A stretch of 64,000 bases of DNA from Prochlorococcus marinus str. MIT 9313 (GTDB taxonomy: Bacteria; Cyanobacteriota; Cyanobacteriia; PCC-6307; Cyanobiaceae). The stretch lies in assembly GCF_000011485.1 (NCBI RefSeq), contig NC_005071.1, positions 620,001-684,000 of the forward strand, read 5' to 3'. Below the pieces are notes generated by a model, which saw only the letters and a list, made by a program, of their open reading frames with translations, was not told the origin of the DNA and searched no databases. The translations under genes and the position numbers were made by a program. Below, one piece after another: positions 1-10,210 of the stretch (positions are counted from its first letter, which is position 1; each line of letters opens with the position of its first letter).

Positions 1-995
1 CGCACACCAAGGACGCAATGATGAATACTGCAGGATTTGAGGATGGATCCCTCTCCAATAATTGATTCCGTGATTTGCGCATCGACCAGTTTTGTTGGCG
101 GTAGATAACGGGGTCTTGTATAGATCGGGAACTTCTCGTCATAGAAACTGAAAGGTGGATTGGGCTGCTGGGTGAGAGCCAAATTTGCCTCATAAAAAGC
201 TCCTATCGTGCCGATGTCTTCCCAGTACTCATCGAACACATAGCTTTGAAGCCGGTCACCTCGAGCTAGGGCCTCAGGAATCACCTCCTTGCCGAAATCC
301 TTGTGAGAAGGGTTCTTATGCAGCAAATCGAAGAGAGTGGCGCGACTGAACACATAGATCCCCATTGAGGCGAGATAGGGCTTGTTCCTTGCTGACTCAG
401 CTGACAAGCCAAATCGAGAGGTATCGACGGCCATGGCCTTGAGGGATTCACCCTTGGGCTTTTCACGGAACTCTTGGATGTTGCCATCGCTATCCGTTCG
501 CATGAGACCAAATCCCTCAGCCTGTTCTGCATCAACGGGAAGAGCCGCCACTGTGAGATCAGCACCTGAGCGACGATGGTGCTCCACAAAAAGGCTGTAA
601 TCCATACGGTAGAGCTGATCACCAGAGAGGATCAGATATTCATCGACATCCCATTCCTGAAACAACCACTGATATTTACGAACTGCATCCGCAGTCCCCT
701 CAAACCATGAAGGACTTTCTGGGGTCTGCTGTGCGGCAAGAACTTCTACAAAACCTTGACCAAAGGCAGCACTGAGGTTGTAGCTCTGTCCAAGGTGCCG
801 ATTCAGAGAAGCGCTGTTGAACTGCGTCAACACATACATCTTGTTGATGCTGGAGTTAATGCAGTTGCTGATTGGGATGTCAATCAGACGATATTTGCCT
901 GCAAGAGGTACGGCCGGCTTGGCCCGCATCTTGGTGAGGGGGTAGAGGCGCGTTCCAGCTCCTCCCCCGAGAATGATGGCCAAAACACGCTTCAT
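1..995 (-). CDS. glgC: Glucose-1-phosphate adenylyltransferase, 3' part beyond window
   Basis: Makes ADP-glucose from glucose-1-phosphate and ATP, the committed step of glycogen synthesis. The reverse-strand reading frame is open from an ATG at 993-995 to the window edge (331 codons). The N-terminus has the nucleotidyltransferase signature [20 protein letters not shown] near residues 9-28, followed by [32 protein letters not shown] and [16 protein letters not shown], all typical of this family. The C-terminal beta-helix, which carries part of the allosteric site, lies outside the window. It sits downstream of glpX and hemA on the same strand, 123 bp after the hemA stop, an order I recall from picocyanobacteria. 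Identity is secure; only the end is missing. Confidence 0.95.
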   Translation of the reverse strand, partial: MKRVLAIILGGGAGTRLYPLTKMRAKPAVPLAGKYRLIDIPISNCINSSINKMYVLTQFNSASLNRHLGQSYNLSAAFGQGFVEVLAAQQTPESPSWFEGTADAVRKYQWLFQEWDVDEYLILSGDQLYRMDYSLFVEHHRRSGADLTVAALPVDAEQAEGFGLMRTDSDGNIQEFREKPKGESLKAMAVDTSRFGLSAESARNKPYLASMGIYVFSRATLFDLLHKNPSHKDFGKEVIPEALARGDRLQSYVFDEYWEDIGTIGAFYEANLALTQQPNPPFSFYDEKFPIYTRPRYLPPTKLVDAQITESIIGEGSILKSCSIHHCVLGV

Positions 996-1118
996 GCCGC
1001 CCCCGCAAATCGGCGTTGCGCAGCAAACTTACCGGACGGTTGGCCATCTAAAGCTGTCTGCTGCGAAGATCCAACAAGACTTCTGCAAATCAAGACGCAA
1101 CCAGAATTTGGCATAGAA

Positions 1119-2429
1119 CTACCCATTCTCTAGTGGTGGATCTAACTCAAACAAACTCGCCACCACACGCAGAGCCTGTTGCCGCTCTGGACGAGCCTGA
1201 GGAGCCCGTAGCTGAGTGACTGGGGTATGGAGAATTTTGTTAATGATTCCTTTGCTTAAAGCCTCAACGACTTTGCGCTCTCGAGCAGAGAAATCAGGCC
1301 CCATACGACTGAGCGCTTTTTGTAATTCCTCTGCACGAATAGCCTCAAGGGTCGCCCTTAAGCGATTAATGGTTGGCACAGCTTCAAGACTGTCCCACCA
1401 CTCTAAAAACAGACGCGTCTCTTCTTGGAGCACAACCTCTGCTTCTTTGGCCATCTGTTGGCGGGCCTCCTGATTACGAGACACTACCTCATGCAAATCA
1501 TCCACATCATGGGACTCAACACCGGGTACATCGACCACATCTGAGGCGATGTTGCGCGGCACGCCGATGTCAATCAGACGAAGAAAACTGCGGCGCTTGA
1601 GCTGCTTGAGCAGAGATGCATCAACAATCGGATCGTCAGCAGCCGTACTGGTAAATACCAATGAACAGGTACTTAGACAATGGTTCAAATCATCAAGGGG
1701 GCGACACTCAACGGGGAGCTCAGGGAAATCAGCCGATAGATCCTCAGCTCGTTGCCGCGTGCGGTTCAGCAACATCACCCCAGAACAACCTTTCGCCTGA
1801 AGATGTTGAAGCAGTAGTCGGCTCATCCGCCCCGCACCCACTACTGCGACCAACTCAGATTCCAGAGTCATCAACTGATCTTCCCCTTGCGCCTGGCCAA
1901 GTTTCAGTTGGGCTAACTCCACAGCCGCAGAACTAATTGAGACAGCCCCCGTACCCAGATTGGTTTCACTGCGAACTCGTTTGCCAGTACTGACTGCCTG
2001 AGTGAGCAGACGGTTAAGAATCGGGCCCATGGATTTGTGCTCCTGCCCCAATCGCACCATCTTCTTCACCTGGGAAAGGATCTGCCCTTCTCCTAAAACC
2101 AGACTGTCCAGACCCGCAGCCACCCTCATCAAGTGGGCTACTGCTTCATCGTGATGAAAGTTGAACAGATGGGGGGAAAGATCTTCCGTTGCCAAACCTG
2201 AATGTTGGCCTAGAAAATCACTGATGGCGGAGATACCTCGTTCAGGGTGACGAACCAAGGTGTAAATCTCAAGCCGATTGCAGGTGCTAAGGATCGAAAC
2301 CTCAAGGATTTGATCGTTGCCGCGAAGAGTTTGCAGGGAGGTCTCCATGGTTTGCTCAGGGATGCTGAGCTTTTCACGGATTTCCACCGGCGCCGTGCGA
2401 TGACTTAAGCCGACGACGGCAATGTGCAT
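1119..2429 (-). CDS. hemA: Glutamyl-tRNA reductase
   Basis: Reduces glutamyl-tRNA(Glu) with NADPH to glutamate-1-semialdehyde, the entry step to heme, chlorophyll and bilins. At 436 residues it has normal length. The catalytic cysteine is visible as Cys50 in STCNRLEIY, the substrate pocket motif GLDSLVLGEGQILSQVK lies near residues 105-121, and the NADPH-binding VVGAGRMSRLL is near 195. The C-terminal dimerisation helix ends in ASLFELDPP. The gene follows glpX by about 30 bp and precedes glgC, so the three are probably cotranscribed. Confidence 0.97.
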   Translation of the reverse strand: MHIAVVGLSHRTAPVEIREKLSIPEQTMETSLQTLRGNDQILEVSILSTCNRLEIYTLVRHPERGISAISDFLGQHSGLATEDLSPHLFNFHHDEAVAHLMRVAAGLDSLVLGEGQILSQVKKMVRLGQEHKSMGPILNRLLTQAVSTGKRVRSETNLGTGAVSISSAAVELAQLKLGQAQGEDQLMTLESELVAVVGAGRMSRLLLQHLQAKGCSGVMLLNRTRQRAEDLSADFPELPVECRPLDDLNHCLSTCSLVFTSTAADDPIVDASLLKQLKRRSFLRLIDIGVPRNIASDVVDVPGVESHDVDDLHEVVSRNQEARQQMAKEAEVVLQEETRLFLEWWDSLEAVPTINRLRATLEAIRAEELQKALSRMGPDFSARERKVVEALSKGIINKILHTPVTQLRAPQARPERQQALRVVASLFELDPPLENG

Positions 2430-2460
2430 GGAGACGTCCCTTAGATCTTGTCTTGGATGG

Positions 2461-3465
2461 TTAGCTCAGAGCGATGCTCTTAGCTCCATCCTTGATATGC
2501 ACGGTATTGGTAAACCGAGCTGTGTTGTCAAGAGTGCTGATCACCAAGCTGCTAGTGCGTGTGCAGTCAGGCTCGAACTTAACTCCATGGAACAACAGTC
2601 CATCAGTGATCCCACTACCCGCAAAAACAACATTTTTGCCGGAAGCCAGTTCTTCGGCTTCATAGATCTTGTCAACATCAGTAATGCCCATCTCATTGAG
2701 GCGGGCAATGTTGCCTTCCTTTGTGTAATCGGCCCATTCACTGGTTTGAGCAATGGCGGGGTCATACACCAGCTGGCCCTGAAAGTGACCACCGAGAGCA
2801 CGCATTGCGGCAGCTGAAATCACACCCTCAGGAGCAGCACCGATGCCCATTAGACAGTGGGTGCCGGTGCCGGCAAACCCACAGGCAATGGCAGCTTGAA
2901 CATCTCCATCTGAGATGGGTTGAACACGTGCACCAGTGGCTCGTATCTCAGAAATCAGGCCTTTGTGACGAGCTCGATCCATCACGACAATGGTGAGTTC
3001 ACTCACGGCAAGCCCAAGACACTGGCTAAGGATGTTGATGTTCTCGGTGGCAGATTTGCGAATGTCCACCTTGCCTTTCGCTGACGGGGGGGCCGCTAAC
3101 TTTTTCATGTAAAAGTCAGGAGCATTGAAAAGGCCACCGCGATCAGATGCGGCCAGTACAGCCATCGAACCTCGCTGGTTGTTGGCGCAAAGATTGGTGC
3201 CTTCGCAGGGATCGACGGCAAAGTCAACGCCTGGGCCGCTGCCGCTGCCAACCTCTTCGCCGATATAAAGCATCGGGGCTTCGTCGCGCTCCCCCTCACC
3301 GATGACGATGCGACCCTGCATTTGGATTTGCCCCATCCGCTTGCGCATGGCTTCAACAGCTGCTGCATCGGCTTCGTCTTTCTTGCCGAGACCAGTCAGA
3401 TGTGCCGACGCAATGGCAGCTTGCTCAACGACCTCGAGAATTTCCTGAATAAGAGTGCGATCCAC
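2461..3465 (-). CDS. glpX: Class II fructose-1,6-/sedoheptulose-1,7-bisphosphatase
   Basis: In cyanobacteria this enzyme removes the C1 phosphate of both fructose-1,6- and sedoheptulose-1,7-bisphosphate in the Calvin cycle. The 334-residue product shows the GlpX metal and phosphate motifs [12 protein letters not shown] (residues 55-66) and VDPCEGTN (84-91), and the later segment [17 protein letters not shown]. No class I fructose bisphosphatase is visible nearby, as expected since this form is the dual-function enzyme. It is divergent from rpe, another Calvin and pentose-phosphate enzyme; the 212-bp space between them carries a 17-bp palindrome. Confidence 0.95.
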   Translation of the reverse strand: MDRTLIQEILEVVEQAAIASAHLTGLGKKDEADAAAVEAMRKRMGQIQMQGRIVIGEGERDEAPMLYIGEEVGSGSGPGVDFAVDPCEGTNLCANNQRGSMAVLAASDRGGLFNAPDFYMKKLAAPPSAKGKVDIRKSATENINILSQCLGLAVSELTIVVMDRARHKGLISEIRATGARVQPISDGDVQAAIACGFAGTGTHCLMGIGAAPEGVISAAAMRALGGHFQGQLVYDPAIAQTSEWADYTKEGNIARLNEMGITDVDKIYEAEELASGKNVVFAGSGITDGLLFHGVKFEPDCTRTSSLVISTLDNTARFTNTVHIKDGAKSIALS

Positions 3466-3532
3466 TGGTATGCGGCGGTGGGGATGGGTGTGACGACCAA
3501 AGAAACGAGCAGGGCTGGACTGAATTCACGGG

Positions 3533-3549
3533 TCAGCGTTATACGCTGA
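3533..3549. promoter_or_regulatory. Palindrome between glpX and rpe
   Basis: TCAGCGT, a TAT spacer and ACGCTGA form a perfect inverted repeat. It lies 68-84 bp upstream of the glpX start and about 130 bp upstream of rpe, in the shared divergent promoter region. It is not followed by a T-run in either direction, so an operator or small leader hairpin is more likely than a terminator. The binding factor is unknown. Confidence 0.35.
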
Positions 3550-3677
3550 TCATGTGAAAGGACCCGATGCCGCAGGGGTTCTCGGCTCTAAAGCGCTGCT
3601 CACTGTATCAGTGCCGGCAACAACGAGAATGCCCATACAGCCGATTCCTAGAATCGCCCACTCCCTAACCCCGATCG

Positions 3678-4361
3678 ATGAGCACGAAGCCCCTGGTAAT
3701 CGCCCCCTCGATCCTCTCTGCCGATTTCTCCCGCCTAGGAGAAGACGTGCAGGCTGTAGATCAAGCCGGCGCAGACTGGATTCATGTGGATGTCATGGAC
3801 GGCCGATTCGTGCCAAATATCACGATTGGTCCTCTGATCGTTGAAGCACTAAGGCCTGTGACCAGTAAGCCCCTAGATGTCCACTTGATGATCGTGGAAC
3901 CAGAAAGGTATGTAGGAGATTTCGCAAAAGCAGGTGCAGATCACATCTATGTGCAGGTTGAAGCCTGTCCACACCTTCACCGCAACCTTGCGCAAATCAA
4001 GGATCTCGGTAAGAAAGCAGGTGCAGTACTCAACCCAAGCACACCTCTGGACACCCTTGAGTACTGCCTGGAGCTATGTGATCTAGTCCTGATTATGAGC
4101 GTCAACCCAGGCTTTGGTGGGCAAAGCTTCATCGACAATCAAGTGCAAAAGATCCGCGAGCTGCGTCGTATTTGCGACGAACAGGGTCTCGATCCCTGGA
4201 TCGAAGTCGATGGAGGTATCAAGGCCGACAATGCCTGGAAAGTGATCGAAGCTGGCGCCAATGCGATTGTGAGCGGGTCTGGCGTGTTCAATCAGCCCGA
4301 CTACGCCGAAGCTATCCGAGGCATCCGTAATAGCAAACGTCCTGAAGGTGTTGTGGTCTGA
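3678..4361 (+). CDS. rpe: Ribulose-phosphate 3-epimerase
   Basis: Interconverts ribulose-5-phosphate and xylulose-5-phosphate in the Calvin and pentose phosphate pathways. The 227-residue TIM barrel shows APSILSADF (9-17), the metal and catalytic segment [12 protein letters not shown] (36-47), the second metal segment [10 protein letters not shown], the phosphate loop [11 protein letters not shown] and VDGGIKADN. The ATG at 3678 places the motifs at normal family positions. It is transcribed away from glpX. Confidence 0.97.
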   Translation: MSTKPLVIAPSILSADFSRLGEDVQAVDQAGADWIHVDVMDGRFVPNITIGPLIVEALRPVTSKPLDVHLMIVEPERYVGDFAKAGADHIYVQVEACPHLHRNLAQIKDLGKKAGAVLNPSTPLDTLEYCLELCDLVLIMSVNPGFGGQSFIDNQVQKIRELRRICDEQGLDPWIEVDGGIKADNAWKVIEAGANAIVSGSGVFNQPDYAEAIRGIRNSKRPEGVVV

Positions 4362-4364
4362 AGT

Positions 4365-4392
4365 AATAGATGCAGCAATAACTGCATCTATT
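4365..4392. terminator. Hairpin between convergent rpe and ccsA
   Basis: An 11-bp perfect stem (AATAGATGCAG / CTGCATCTATT) with a 6-base CAATAA loop starts four bases after the rpe stop. It lies between the ends of two convergent genes, so it may act in both directions. No clean T-run follows on either strand, so it is a hairpin terminator by position rather than a textbook intrinsic terminator. Confidence 0.5.
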
Positions 4393-4446
4393 GCCTATTA
4401 GTCTTGTGGGGATTGTTGCTAATAAGAACAGATCAATATCACAAGA

Positions 4447-5403
4447 TTAGGCTTCAAAGAACCAGCCGTAGCTGTGCAAACCAATCCCTAACAGATTCAC
4501 ACCGATATAACAAACAACGATCACAACGATGCCTGCCACGGCAACTAAAGCCGGACGTCTCCCGCTCCACCCACGACTGAAACGTGTATGCAGATAGGCC
4601 GCATAAACCATCCAACAAATTAGAGCCCAGGTTTCCTTTGGATCCCAACTCCACCAGCTCCCCCAGGCCTCATTGGCCCAAACGGCACCACTGATCAAGC
4701 CAAGCGTGAGCAACAAAAAGCCAACCGTAATCGTGCGATAACTAAGACTGTCCAATTGTTCAGTGCGGCTCAAGTTGATTGAACTCAGGCGCAGGCCATC
4801 ACTCTGATCCATAGAAGATGTGGCTAGCTTTGCCTGACGAAAGCCTCCTGTTCCAATTGAACTGCTGCGTAGCTCCAAAGTTTGCTGGCGATCAGTAAAT
4901 AGAACCGCCATTGATAAGAAAGAACCAACAAGCAGGGCAGCGTAACTGCACATAATCACGCTCACGTGCATCACAAGCCAACTGGAGCGAAGAGCTGGTA
5001 CTAGAGGAGAGGCCTCCTGAAGAGTTTCTGGTAATGCAAAGCTGGCAAAAGCCACACAAAGCAAAGCCATTGGTGTAGCAGCAGCTGAAACAATCGGAGA
5101 AGACAAGGAACGCTCCACCAATAGCTGCGCAAGTGTGCAAGCCCAGGCCAGAAAACAGAGGGATTCATAAAGGTTGCTGATCGGGAAGTGACCCGACTGC
5201 CACCACCGCAAAACCAATTGAGCGGTAAGAACCAAATTGGCAAGAGCCACCAGAAGTGTCACAACAGCAGAATTGCTACCTCCTGAAACCATCCAAAAAG
5301 AGATTGGTATGGCCAACAGAAGTAGGGCAAATGCAGCCAAACCAAGAGCCAAAACAGGATCCCCTAGCGAGGCGGAAAGCTCAGCCAACGTCACTCCAAA
5401 CAC
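4447..5403 (-). CDS. ccsA: Cytochrome c biogenesis protein CcsA (system II)
   Basis: Polytopic thylakoid membrane protein that handles heme delivery and attachment to apocytochromes c on the lumen side, working with Ccs1/CcsB. The 318-residue product has several hydrophobic segments and the heme-binding tryptophan-rich WWD motif [13 protein letters not shown] at residues 247-259, followed by a conserved His in AYLHTR and another near the C-terminus in LHSYGW. The start is GTG at 5401-5403. The next gene upstream on the same strand is the Lpt-type permease, 39 bp away. Confidence 0.93.
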   Translation of the reverse strand: MFGVTLAELSASLGDPVLALGLAAFALLLLAIPISFWMVSGGSNSAVVTLLVALANLVLTAQLVLRWWQSGHFPISNLYESLCFLAWACTLAQLLVERSLSSPIVSAAATPMALLCVAFASFALPETLQEASPLVPALRSSWLVMHVSVIMCSYAALLVGSFLSMAVLFTDRQQTLELRSSSIGTGGFRQAKLATSSMDQSDGLRLSSINLSRTEQLDSLSYRTITVGFLLLTLGLISGAVWANEAWGSWWSWDPKETWALICWMVYAAYLHTRFSRGWSGRRPALVAVAGIVVIVVCYIGVNLLGIGLHSYGWFFEA

Positions 5404-5442
5404 CAGGTCCCTGCGACAACTCTCTTATTCTGCCGCTGCAGT

Positions 5443-6654
5443 TCAACGACTGGCCTGACGCAGCAACAGACCGCCACCTGCCAAAGAGATAAAAACAGGG
5501 ATCCACGCGGCCAACATCGGTGTCAAAGTGCCCGTAACTCCAAGAGAACTGAAGCTGAAGCTAAGCGTGTAATAAGCAAGAATTAATAAGAGACTGATGC
5601 CAAATCCCTGGGTCCGGCTGGTCCGAGAATTAGGTTTTGCACCAAGGCTGCTGCCAATCAGGCCAAACACCAGGCAGGACATCGGGAAAGTGAATTTTTC
5701 TTGGATACGCACCTTCAAACGCCTTGCCTCTTTACGGTTACCAGCATCGGTATAAATACTTGCAGCCTCCATGGCCTGTGCAACAGTCATGTTGTTGGCA
5801 TCTTTAGGGAGTTTGGCCACACGAATTGGGCCTGATGTTAGGGGGTAGAGATAGCGATCAAATTCAACCGAAGTGGTACTACCCCTTGGTGTGAGAGTAA
5901 GAATATTTCCGTTAAAAAATTCCCACATCGCCTCCTGCTCATTCCAAATAGCCCGCTCGGCCTTCAACATCTGAGTAAAACCAAGACGAGACAAATCAAG
6001 CACTGTGACATCCTCCATTTCTCCCTTAAGGAATTCCCTTGCATAAAACAACTGAGAAAGCCCTTGATTCCAATCTTCAGCTTCTGCACCAGTAATCGTT
6101 CCAAATCGGGAATAAACAACATGTTTACCTTTCTCTGTAGCAATAGCTTTGCCAAGAGCACGCTTTATTGTCACCTCAGCACTACTATTTGTTCTTGGAA
6201 CAATGACATCATTGAAGATAAAAGTTAGCCCTGTCATCAATAATGCCAATGCCAATGCTGGAGCAACGATTCGTCTGGTGCTTACACCGAGGCTGCGCAA
6301 AGCCGTGAATTCGCTGTTAGAAGAAAGACGGCTATAAGCCAACAAGGTGGCCAACAATGTGGCCATCGGAAAAGAAATCACCAGAAAGAAAGGTAATTTC
6401 AAGCTAAAAACCTGCAATGCAAAATGTAGAGGCAATCCAAACTCAACAATCTTGCGCACCAAATCAAACATCACCCCCACTGAGACGGAAACCACCGTGA
6501 AGGCCGCTATGGCAAACAGCAATACGGGTATCAACTCACCTAAAAGCCATCGATCCAGCAGCGGGATAAGCCTCCACTTGGATGAAGCCCAGCGCCACCA
6601 CTTCCAAGGCCAAGAATCAACGTCTTTCAACTTTCCAAGGCGCCATTTGCTCAA
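5443..6654 (-). CDS. LptF/LptG-type permease (YjgP/YjgQ family)
   Basis: Predicted inner-membrane half-transporter of the lipopolysaccharide-export type ABC system. The 403-residue product has the family layout: about three membrane helices near residues 35-150, a large polar region (about 155-320) matching the periplasmic beta-jellyroll, then three helices to the C-terminus. It begins at a TTG that overlaps the lptB stop (TTGA), so the two are probably translationally coupled. Only one permease is present, as is usual in cyanobacteria, so it may form a homodimer with two LptB subunits; that last point is inference. Confidence 0.85.
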   Translation of the reverse strand: MSKWRLGKLKDVDSWPWKWWRWASSKWRLIPLLDRWLLGELIPVLLFAIAAFTVVSVSVGVMFDLVRKIVEFGLPLHFALQVFSLKLPFFLVISFPMATLLATLLAYSRLSSNSEFTALRSLGVSTRRIVAPALALALLMTGLTFIFNDVIVPRTNSSAEVTIKRALGKAIATEKGKHVVYSRFGTITGAEAEDWNQGLSQLFYAREFLKGEMEDVTVLDLSRLGFTQMLKAERAIWNEQEAMWEFFNGNILTLTPRGSTTSVEFDRYLYPLTSGPIRVAKLPKDANNMTVAQAMEAASIYTDAGNRKEARRLKVRIQEKFTFPMSCLVFGLIGSSLGAKPNSRTSRTQGFGISLLLILAYYTLSFSFSSLGVTGTLTPMLAAWIPVFISLAGGGLLLRQASR

Positions 6655-7379
6655 AGCTGAAAACCCTCCCCGAGATAGTGACGCCGCACCAAGAGGTTGT
6701 TTGCCACTTCTTCAGAACGGCCTGAAGCAAGAATGCTGCCTTCCGTAAGAATGTAGGAGCGGTCAGTGATGGCAAGGGTTTCACGGACATTGTGATCAGT
6801 GATCAGGATGCCCATGCCACGCTCACGGAGGGTATGAATCAAAAGCTGGAGGTCCGCCACTGCCATGGGGTCAACACCTGCGAAGGGTTCATCAAGCAAG
6901 AGGTAGGTAGGACCTTCTAGACCTACCGCCAAGGCACGTGCTACCTCGCAGCGACGTCGTTCGCCACCGGAAAGCTGATAGCCACGACGGTCCAAGAACA
7001 AGTTGAGATGAAAGTCTTCAACCAATTGCTCGAGACGCTCCCGACGCTGATGAGTTGTTAAATGACTTTGAGAGAGCGCAAGCTCAAGGTTTTGTCGCAC
7101 GCTGAGCTGTCGGAACACACTTGGTTCCTGAGGGAGATAACCGATACCTAGACGAACTCGATTGGGCATCGGTAAATCCGCCACTGGCTGCCCATCAAGT
7201 TGCACCTGCCCATAATCAGGACGCAACAAACCGATTACAAGATTGAACGTTGTTGTCTTGCCGGCACCATTGGGACCGAGTAAGCCAACAACCTCGCCTG
7301 GATCAAGGCGCAAGGAGACATCTTTTACCAGGTGACGCCCTGCCACGGTGAGCGCCACCTGCTCTAAACAAAGACTCAT
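6651..7379 (-). CDS. lptB: LPS export ABC transporter ATP-binding protein
   Basis: ATPase that powers extraction of lipopolysaccharide from the inner membrane. The 242-residue product shows Walker A GPNGAGKTT at residues 35-43, a Q-loop LPQEPSVFRQL, the signature LSGGERRR near 135-142, Walker B YLLLDEPFAGVDP, and the switch His in LITDHNVRET. Both ends overlap neighbours: ATGA with the LptA-like gene upstream and TTGA with the permease downstream, making a tight lptA-lptB-lptF/G operon. Confidence 0.93.
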   Translation of the reverse strand: MSLCLEQVALTVAGRHLVKDVSLRLDPGEVVGLLGPNGAGKTTTFNLVIGLLRPDYGQVQLDGQPVADLPMPNRVRLGIGYLPQEPSVFRQLSVRQNLELALSQSHLTTHQRRERLEQLVEDFHLNLFLDRRGYQLSGGERRRCEVARALAVGLEGPTYLLLDEPFAGVDPMAVADLQLLIHTLRERGMGILITDHNVRETLAITDRSYILTEGSILASGRSEEVANNLLVRRHYLGEGFQL

Positions 7380-7813
7380 TGGGCCAAAGGTGCCTCTGCC
7401 TGTTTGTTGGAATTAAGTTGCACAGAAGTGAACACTTGAGCACCAGTGCTTGGGTCTGCTACCGCTTGCTCCTCTTCGAGTAGATAAACAACTCGCTCAG
7501 CCTGCATGGAATTTTTCCCGTCCCGAATCACATCAACATCTCCGGTAAGGACCACACGATCTTCTTTGCTGAAGTACTGAGCCTGTCTAGAGGTAGCAAC
7601 GATGCCTCGGGCTGGATAAACGATGCGAACGTTGCCGATGGCGGTGAAAACTCCTGTGACGCTGTCTGCGTTTTGGATATCTGATTCGATCGTGATCAAT
7701 CCGCCATCTTCTACCGGAGCAGAAGGGCTGCCCTCCTGGCTTAAAGCCGCAGGGGTAGACATTCCAACCACCGCTGTCGCTATGGCGAGATGAACTTGCA
7801 AACTCCTTGTCAT
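7376..7813 (-). CDS. LptA/OstA-like periplasmic protein
   Basis: Probably the periplasmic bridge component of the LPS export machine. From the ATG at 7811-7813 the product is 145 residues with a signal peptide (LAIATAVVGMSTPAALSQ). The mature part carries OstA-like repeats: ITIESDIQNADSVTGVFTAIGNVRI, spread over about residues 40-65, then ATSRQAQYFSKEDRVVLTG. A longer frame exists from a TTG at 7849, but the ATG gives a better signal peptide. The assignment rests on the beta-strand pattern plus direct overlap with lptB; sequence similarity to characterised LptA proteins is low. Confidence 0.8.
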   Translation of the reverse strand: MTRSLQVHLAIATAVVGMSTPAALSQEGSPSAPVEDGGLITIESDIQNADSVTGVFTAIGNVRIVYPARGIVATSRQAQYFSKEDRVVLTGDVDVIRDGKNSMQAERVVYLLEEEQAVADPSTGAQVFTSVQLNSNKQAEAPLAQ

Positions 7814-7864
7814 GACTTGAACAAGAGCAGCCAAAGCGGAACAATTCAAATGTTGTTAGTTAAT

Positions 7865-8254
7865 TTACTCAGGAACTGAGCTGTCATAGATCAGGCCTGG
7901 GACAGTGCAATCGTCGGGATCCTGTCCCTGCTGAAGCCGTTGCAAGCGATTCTCCACACAGATGCAGAGTTGATCAAGGTCAAGACCCAGGTTTGGAGTT
8001 CCTAGAGCTTTTAGCCGCCCGAGGCCTTCACCATAAAGAAGGGTTGCCCCGCGACGATTTCCGCGCTGCAAGTGAAGTTGGGCAACAGCAACCTGAAGTA
8101 CCCCTTGGATGGTCTGGCGTGCTTGACCGGATGTCTCATGCCAAAGCTCCTCAAAGGCGTCATGAGCGGGGTACCAATCGGCCTGATTAAAAAGCTCCAC
8201 GGCTAGTTGAAAACGTGGATCATTGATCAGATCAGTAGGCTGGAATCTCTCCAT
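7865..8254 (-). CDS. DUF309 family protein
   Basis: Small soluble all-helical protein of unknown function. The 129-residue product carries the DUF309 signature LFNQADWYPAHDAFEELWHE near residues 20-40, then a helix with QGVLQVAVAQLHLQRGN. Related proteins occur across cyanobacteria and plastids. It lies 8 bp upstream of the end of typA on the same strand and 51 bp before the LptA-like start, so it may be part of a longer transcript; no role can be inferred from that. Confidence 0.85.
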   Translation of the reverse strand: MERFQPTDLINDPRFQLAVELFNQADWYPAHDAFEELWHETSGQARQTIQGVLQVAVAQLHLQRGNRRGATLLYGEGLGRLKALGTPNLGLDLDQLCICVENRLQRLQQGQDPDDCTVPGLIYDSSVPE

Positions 8255-8262
8255 CAAGGGCT

Positions 8263-10065
8263 TTAGCGTTTGGCCATCTTCTTGGCAGGCAACTTGCGCA
8301 AACGAATGGACTCTGGAGTGACCTCAAGCATCTCGTCTGGACCGATGTACTCAAGAGCACGTTCAAGGGTCATCTGAACAGGTGTCTGCAAGGTGTCGAG
8401 TTCTTCTGCACCAGCAGAGCGCATATTTGTGAGTTGTTTGGCCTTGCAAACGTTTAACTCCAGATCCTGAGGTCGATTGTTTTCGCCAACGATCATCCCC
8501 TTATAAACCTTGACACCTGGAGAGATGAAGAACTGACCTCGACCCTCAGCATTCTTGAGTGCGTAGAAGGTCGCAGTGCCCTGCTCAAAAGCAATCAGAA
8601 CACCATTCCGACGAGCATCAAACTCACCCAACATTGGGCGATATTCAAAAAAAGAGTGGCTCATAATTCCTTCCCCCCTGGTAGCACGTACAAACTCACC
8701 ACGAAAACCGATCAACCCTCGAGAAGGAACAACAAATTCAAGCTGGGTGCGACCGTCGTTACCGGTTTCCATATTCTGCATTTCACCCCGACGCACACCC
8801 AACTTCTCAATGCAGGAGCCAACTGCTGCCTCTGGTACATCCATGACCAAGGTCTCAACGGGCTCACAAGGAGTGCCGTCAATCGTTCGGAAGATCACCT
8901 GAGGCTGGGTTACCTGAAACTCAAAACCCTCGCGGCGCATGGTCTCAATCAGGATGCCCAGGTGTAGCTCACCACGTCCGCTAACCGCAAAACGGTCAGG
9001 GGAATCAGTGTCCTCAACCCGTAGGGCAACATTGGTGAGTAATTCCTTGCGTAAACGATCTCGCAGCTGCCGGCTCGTGACGAATTTGCCTTCTTTGCCA
9101 GCAAAGGGTGAATCATTGACGACAAATGTCATCTGCAAAGTGGGTTCATCCACCTTGATTAGAGGTAAAGCCTTTGGTTCATCTGGACAGGCAATGGTCT
9201 CGCCAATATTGACTTGATCGAAACCGGCTAAAGCAACAAGATCTCCAGCTCCGGCTTCTTGTATCTCAATCCGTTGCAATCCTTCGAAACCGAGTAGTTT
9301 GCTAATTCGGCCACGTTTAATGCTGCCATCATCCTTAATCAACGAAGCACTCTGACCATTACGGATAACCCCGTTATGGACCCGACCAATCACAATCCTG
9401 CCCAGGAAGTCTGAATAATCGAGAGTAGTTATCTGTAGCTGAAGAGGCTTGTTCTCATCTCCAACAGGTGGTGGAACATGACGCAGGATGGCATCAAATA
9501 GTGGCTTCATTGTTTGACTTTCAGTTGCCATATCCGGCTTGGCAAAACCACCCATTCCACTGCCGAATAAGTACGGGAAATCACATTGGTCATCATCTGC
9601 ACCGAGTTCAACAAACAGATCGAGCACCTTGTTGACAGCGGTTTCAGGATCCACCCGCGCACGATCAATCTTGTTTACGAACACAATCGGACGCAATCCC
9701 TGCTCAAGCGCCTTCTTGAGCACGAAACGCGTCTGTGGCATAGGCCCCTCGTTGGCGTCAACGATCAGCAAACAGCCATCAACCATGCCAAGCACCCGCT
9801 CAACTTCACCGCCAAAATCGGCATGCCCAGGGGTATCAACAATGTTGATCCGCGTATCGTCGTAGGTAACGGCCGTGTTCTTTGAAAGGATCGTAATGCC
9901 TCGTTCCCTTTCCAAATCATTGGAGTCCATGACACATGTAGGTACAGCCTCGTTGTCTCGGAAGATCCCGGACTGAGAGAGCAGGGCATCCACCAAGGTT
10001 GTTTTGCCGTGATCCACGTGAGCGATAATTGCAATGTTGCGGATCGCCTTGGCCTGGGCACTCAT
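8263..10065 (-). CDS. typA: Ribosome-associated GTPase TypA/BipA
   Basis: Translational GTPase linked to stress and cold adaptation and to 50S assembly. The 600-residue product has the full EF-G-like layout: G1 AHVDHGKTT (15-23), G2 RERGITI, G3 DTPGHADF (about 76-83), G4 NKID (about 131), then the beta-barrel, the EF-G-like domain and the TypA-specific C-terminal domain ending in [12 protein letters not shown]. The upstream region contains an unusual nested inverted repeat. Confidence 0.97.
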   Translation of the reverse strand: MSAQAKAIRNIAIIAHVDHGKTTLVDALLSQSGIFRDNEAVPTCVMDSNDLERERGITILSKNTAVTYDDTRINIVDTPGHADFGGEVERVLGMVDGCLLIVDANEGPMPQTRFVLKKALEQGLRPIVFVNKIDRARVDPETAVNKVLDLFVELGADDDQCDFPYLFGSGMGGFAKPDMATESQTMKPLFDAILRHVPPPVGDENKPLQLQITTLDYSDFLGRIVIGRVHNGVIRNGQSASLIKDDGSIKRGRISKLLGFEGLQRIEIQEAGAGDLVALAGFDQVNIGETIACPDEPKALPLIKVDEPTLQMTFVVNDSPFAGKEGKFVTSRQLRDRLRKELLTNVALRVEDTDSPDRFAVSGRGELHLGILIETMRREGFEFQVTQPQVIFRTIDGTPCEPVETLVMDVPEAAVGSCIEKLGVRRGEMQNMETGNDGRTQLEFVVPSRGLIGFRGEFVRATRGEGIMSHSFFEYRPMLGEFDARRNGVLIAFEQGTATFYALKNAEGRGQFFISPGVKVYKGMIVGENNRPQDLELNVCKAKQLTNMRSAGAEELDTLQTPVQMTLERALEYIGPDEMLEVTPESIRLRKLPAKKMAKR

Positions 10066-10112
10066 GGGTCAGAGACTTTCAAACGGAAAAGGAAACGCAC
10101 ACAGGCGTAGTG

Positions 10113-10164
10113 GCGGAAGGATATCTCAATTTGAGATTCGACTTAACTTCTAGGCCCCTTCCGC
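10113..10164 (-). promoter_or_regulatory. Nested inverted repeats in the typA leader
   Basis: An outer 8-bp pair (GCGGAAGG at 10113-10120 and CCTTCCGC at 10157-10164) encloses a perfect 15-bp palindrome (ATCTCAA T TTGAGAT, 10123-10137). The structure sits 48-100 bp upstream of the typA ATG and downstream of the VanY-type gene. It could be an operator, a structured 5' leader, or a readthrough terminator; there is no T-run. Confidence 0.4.
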
Positions 10165-10210
10165 TAGCTAATCAAAACTTCTAAGACCGAAAAAAACTTC
10201 TTCAGTTCAT

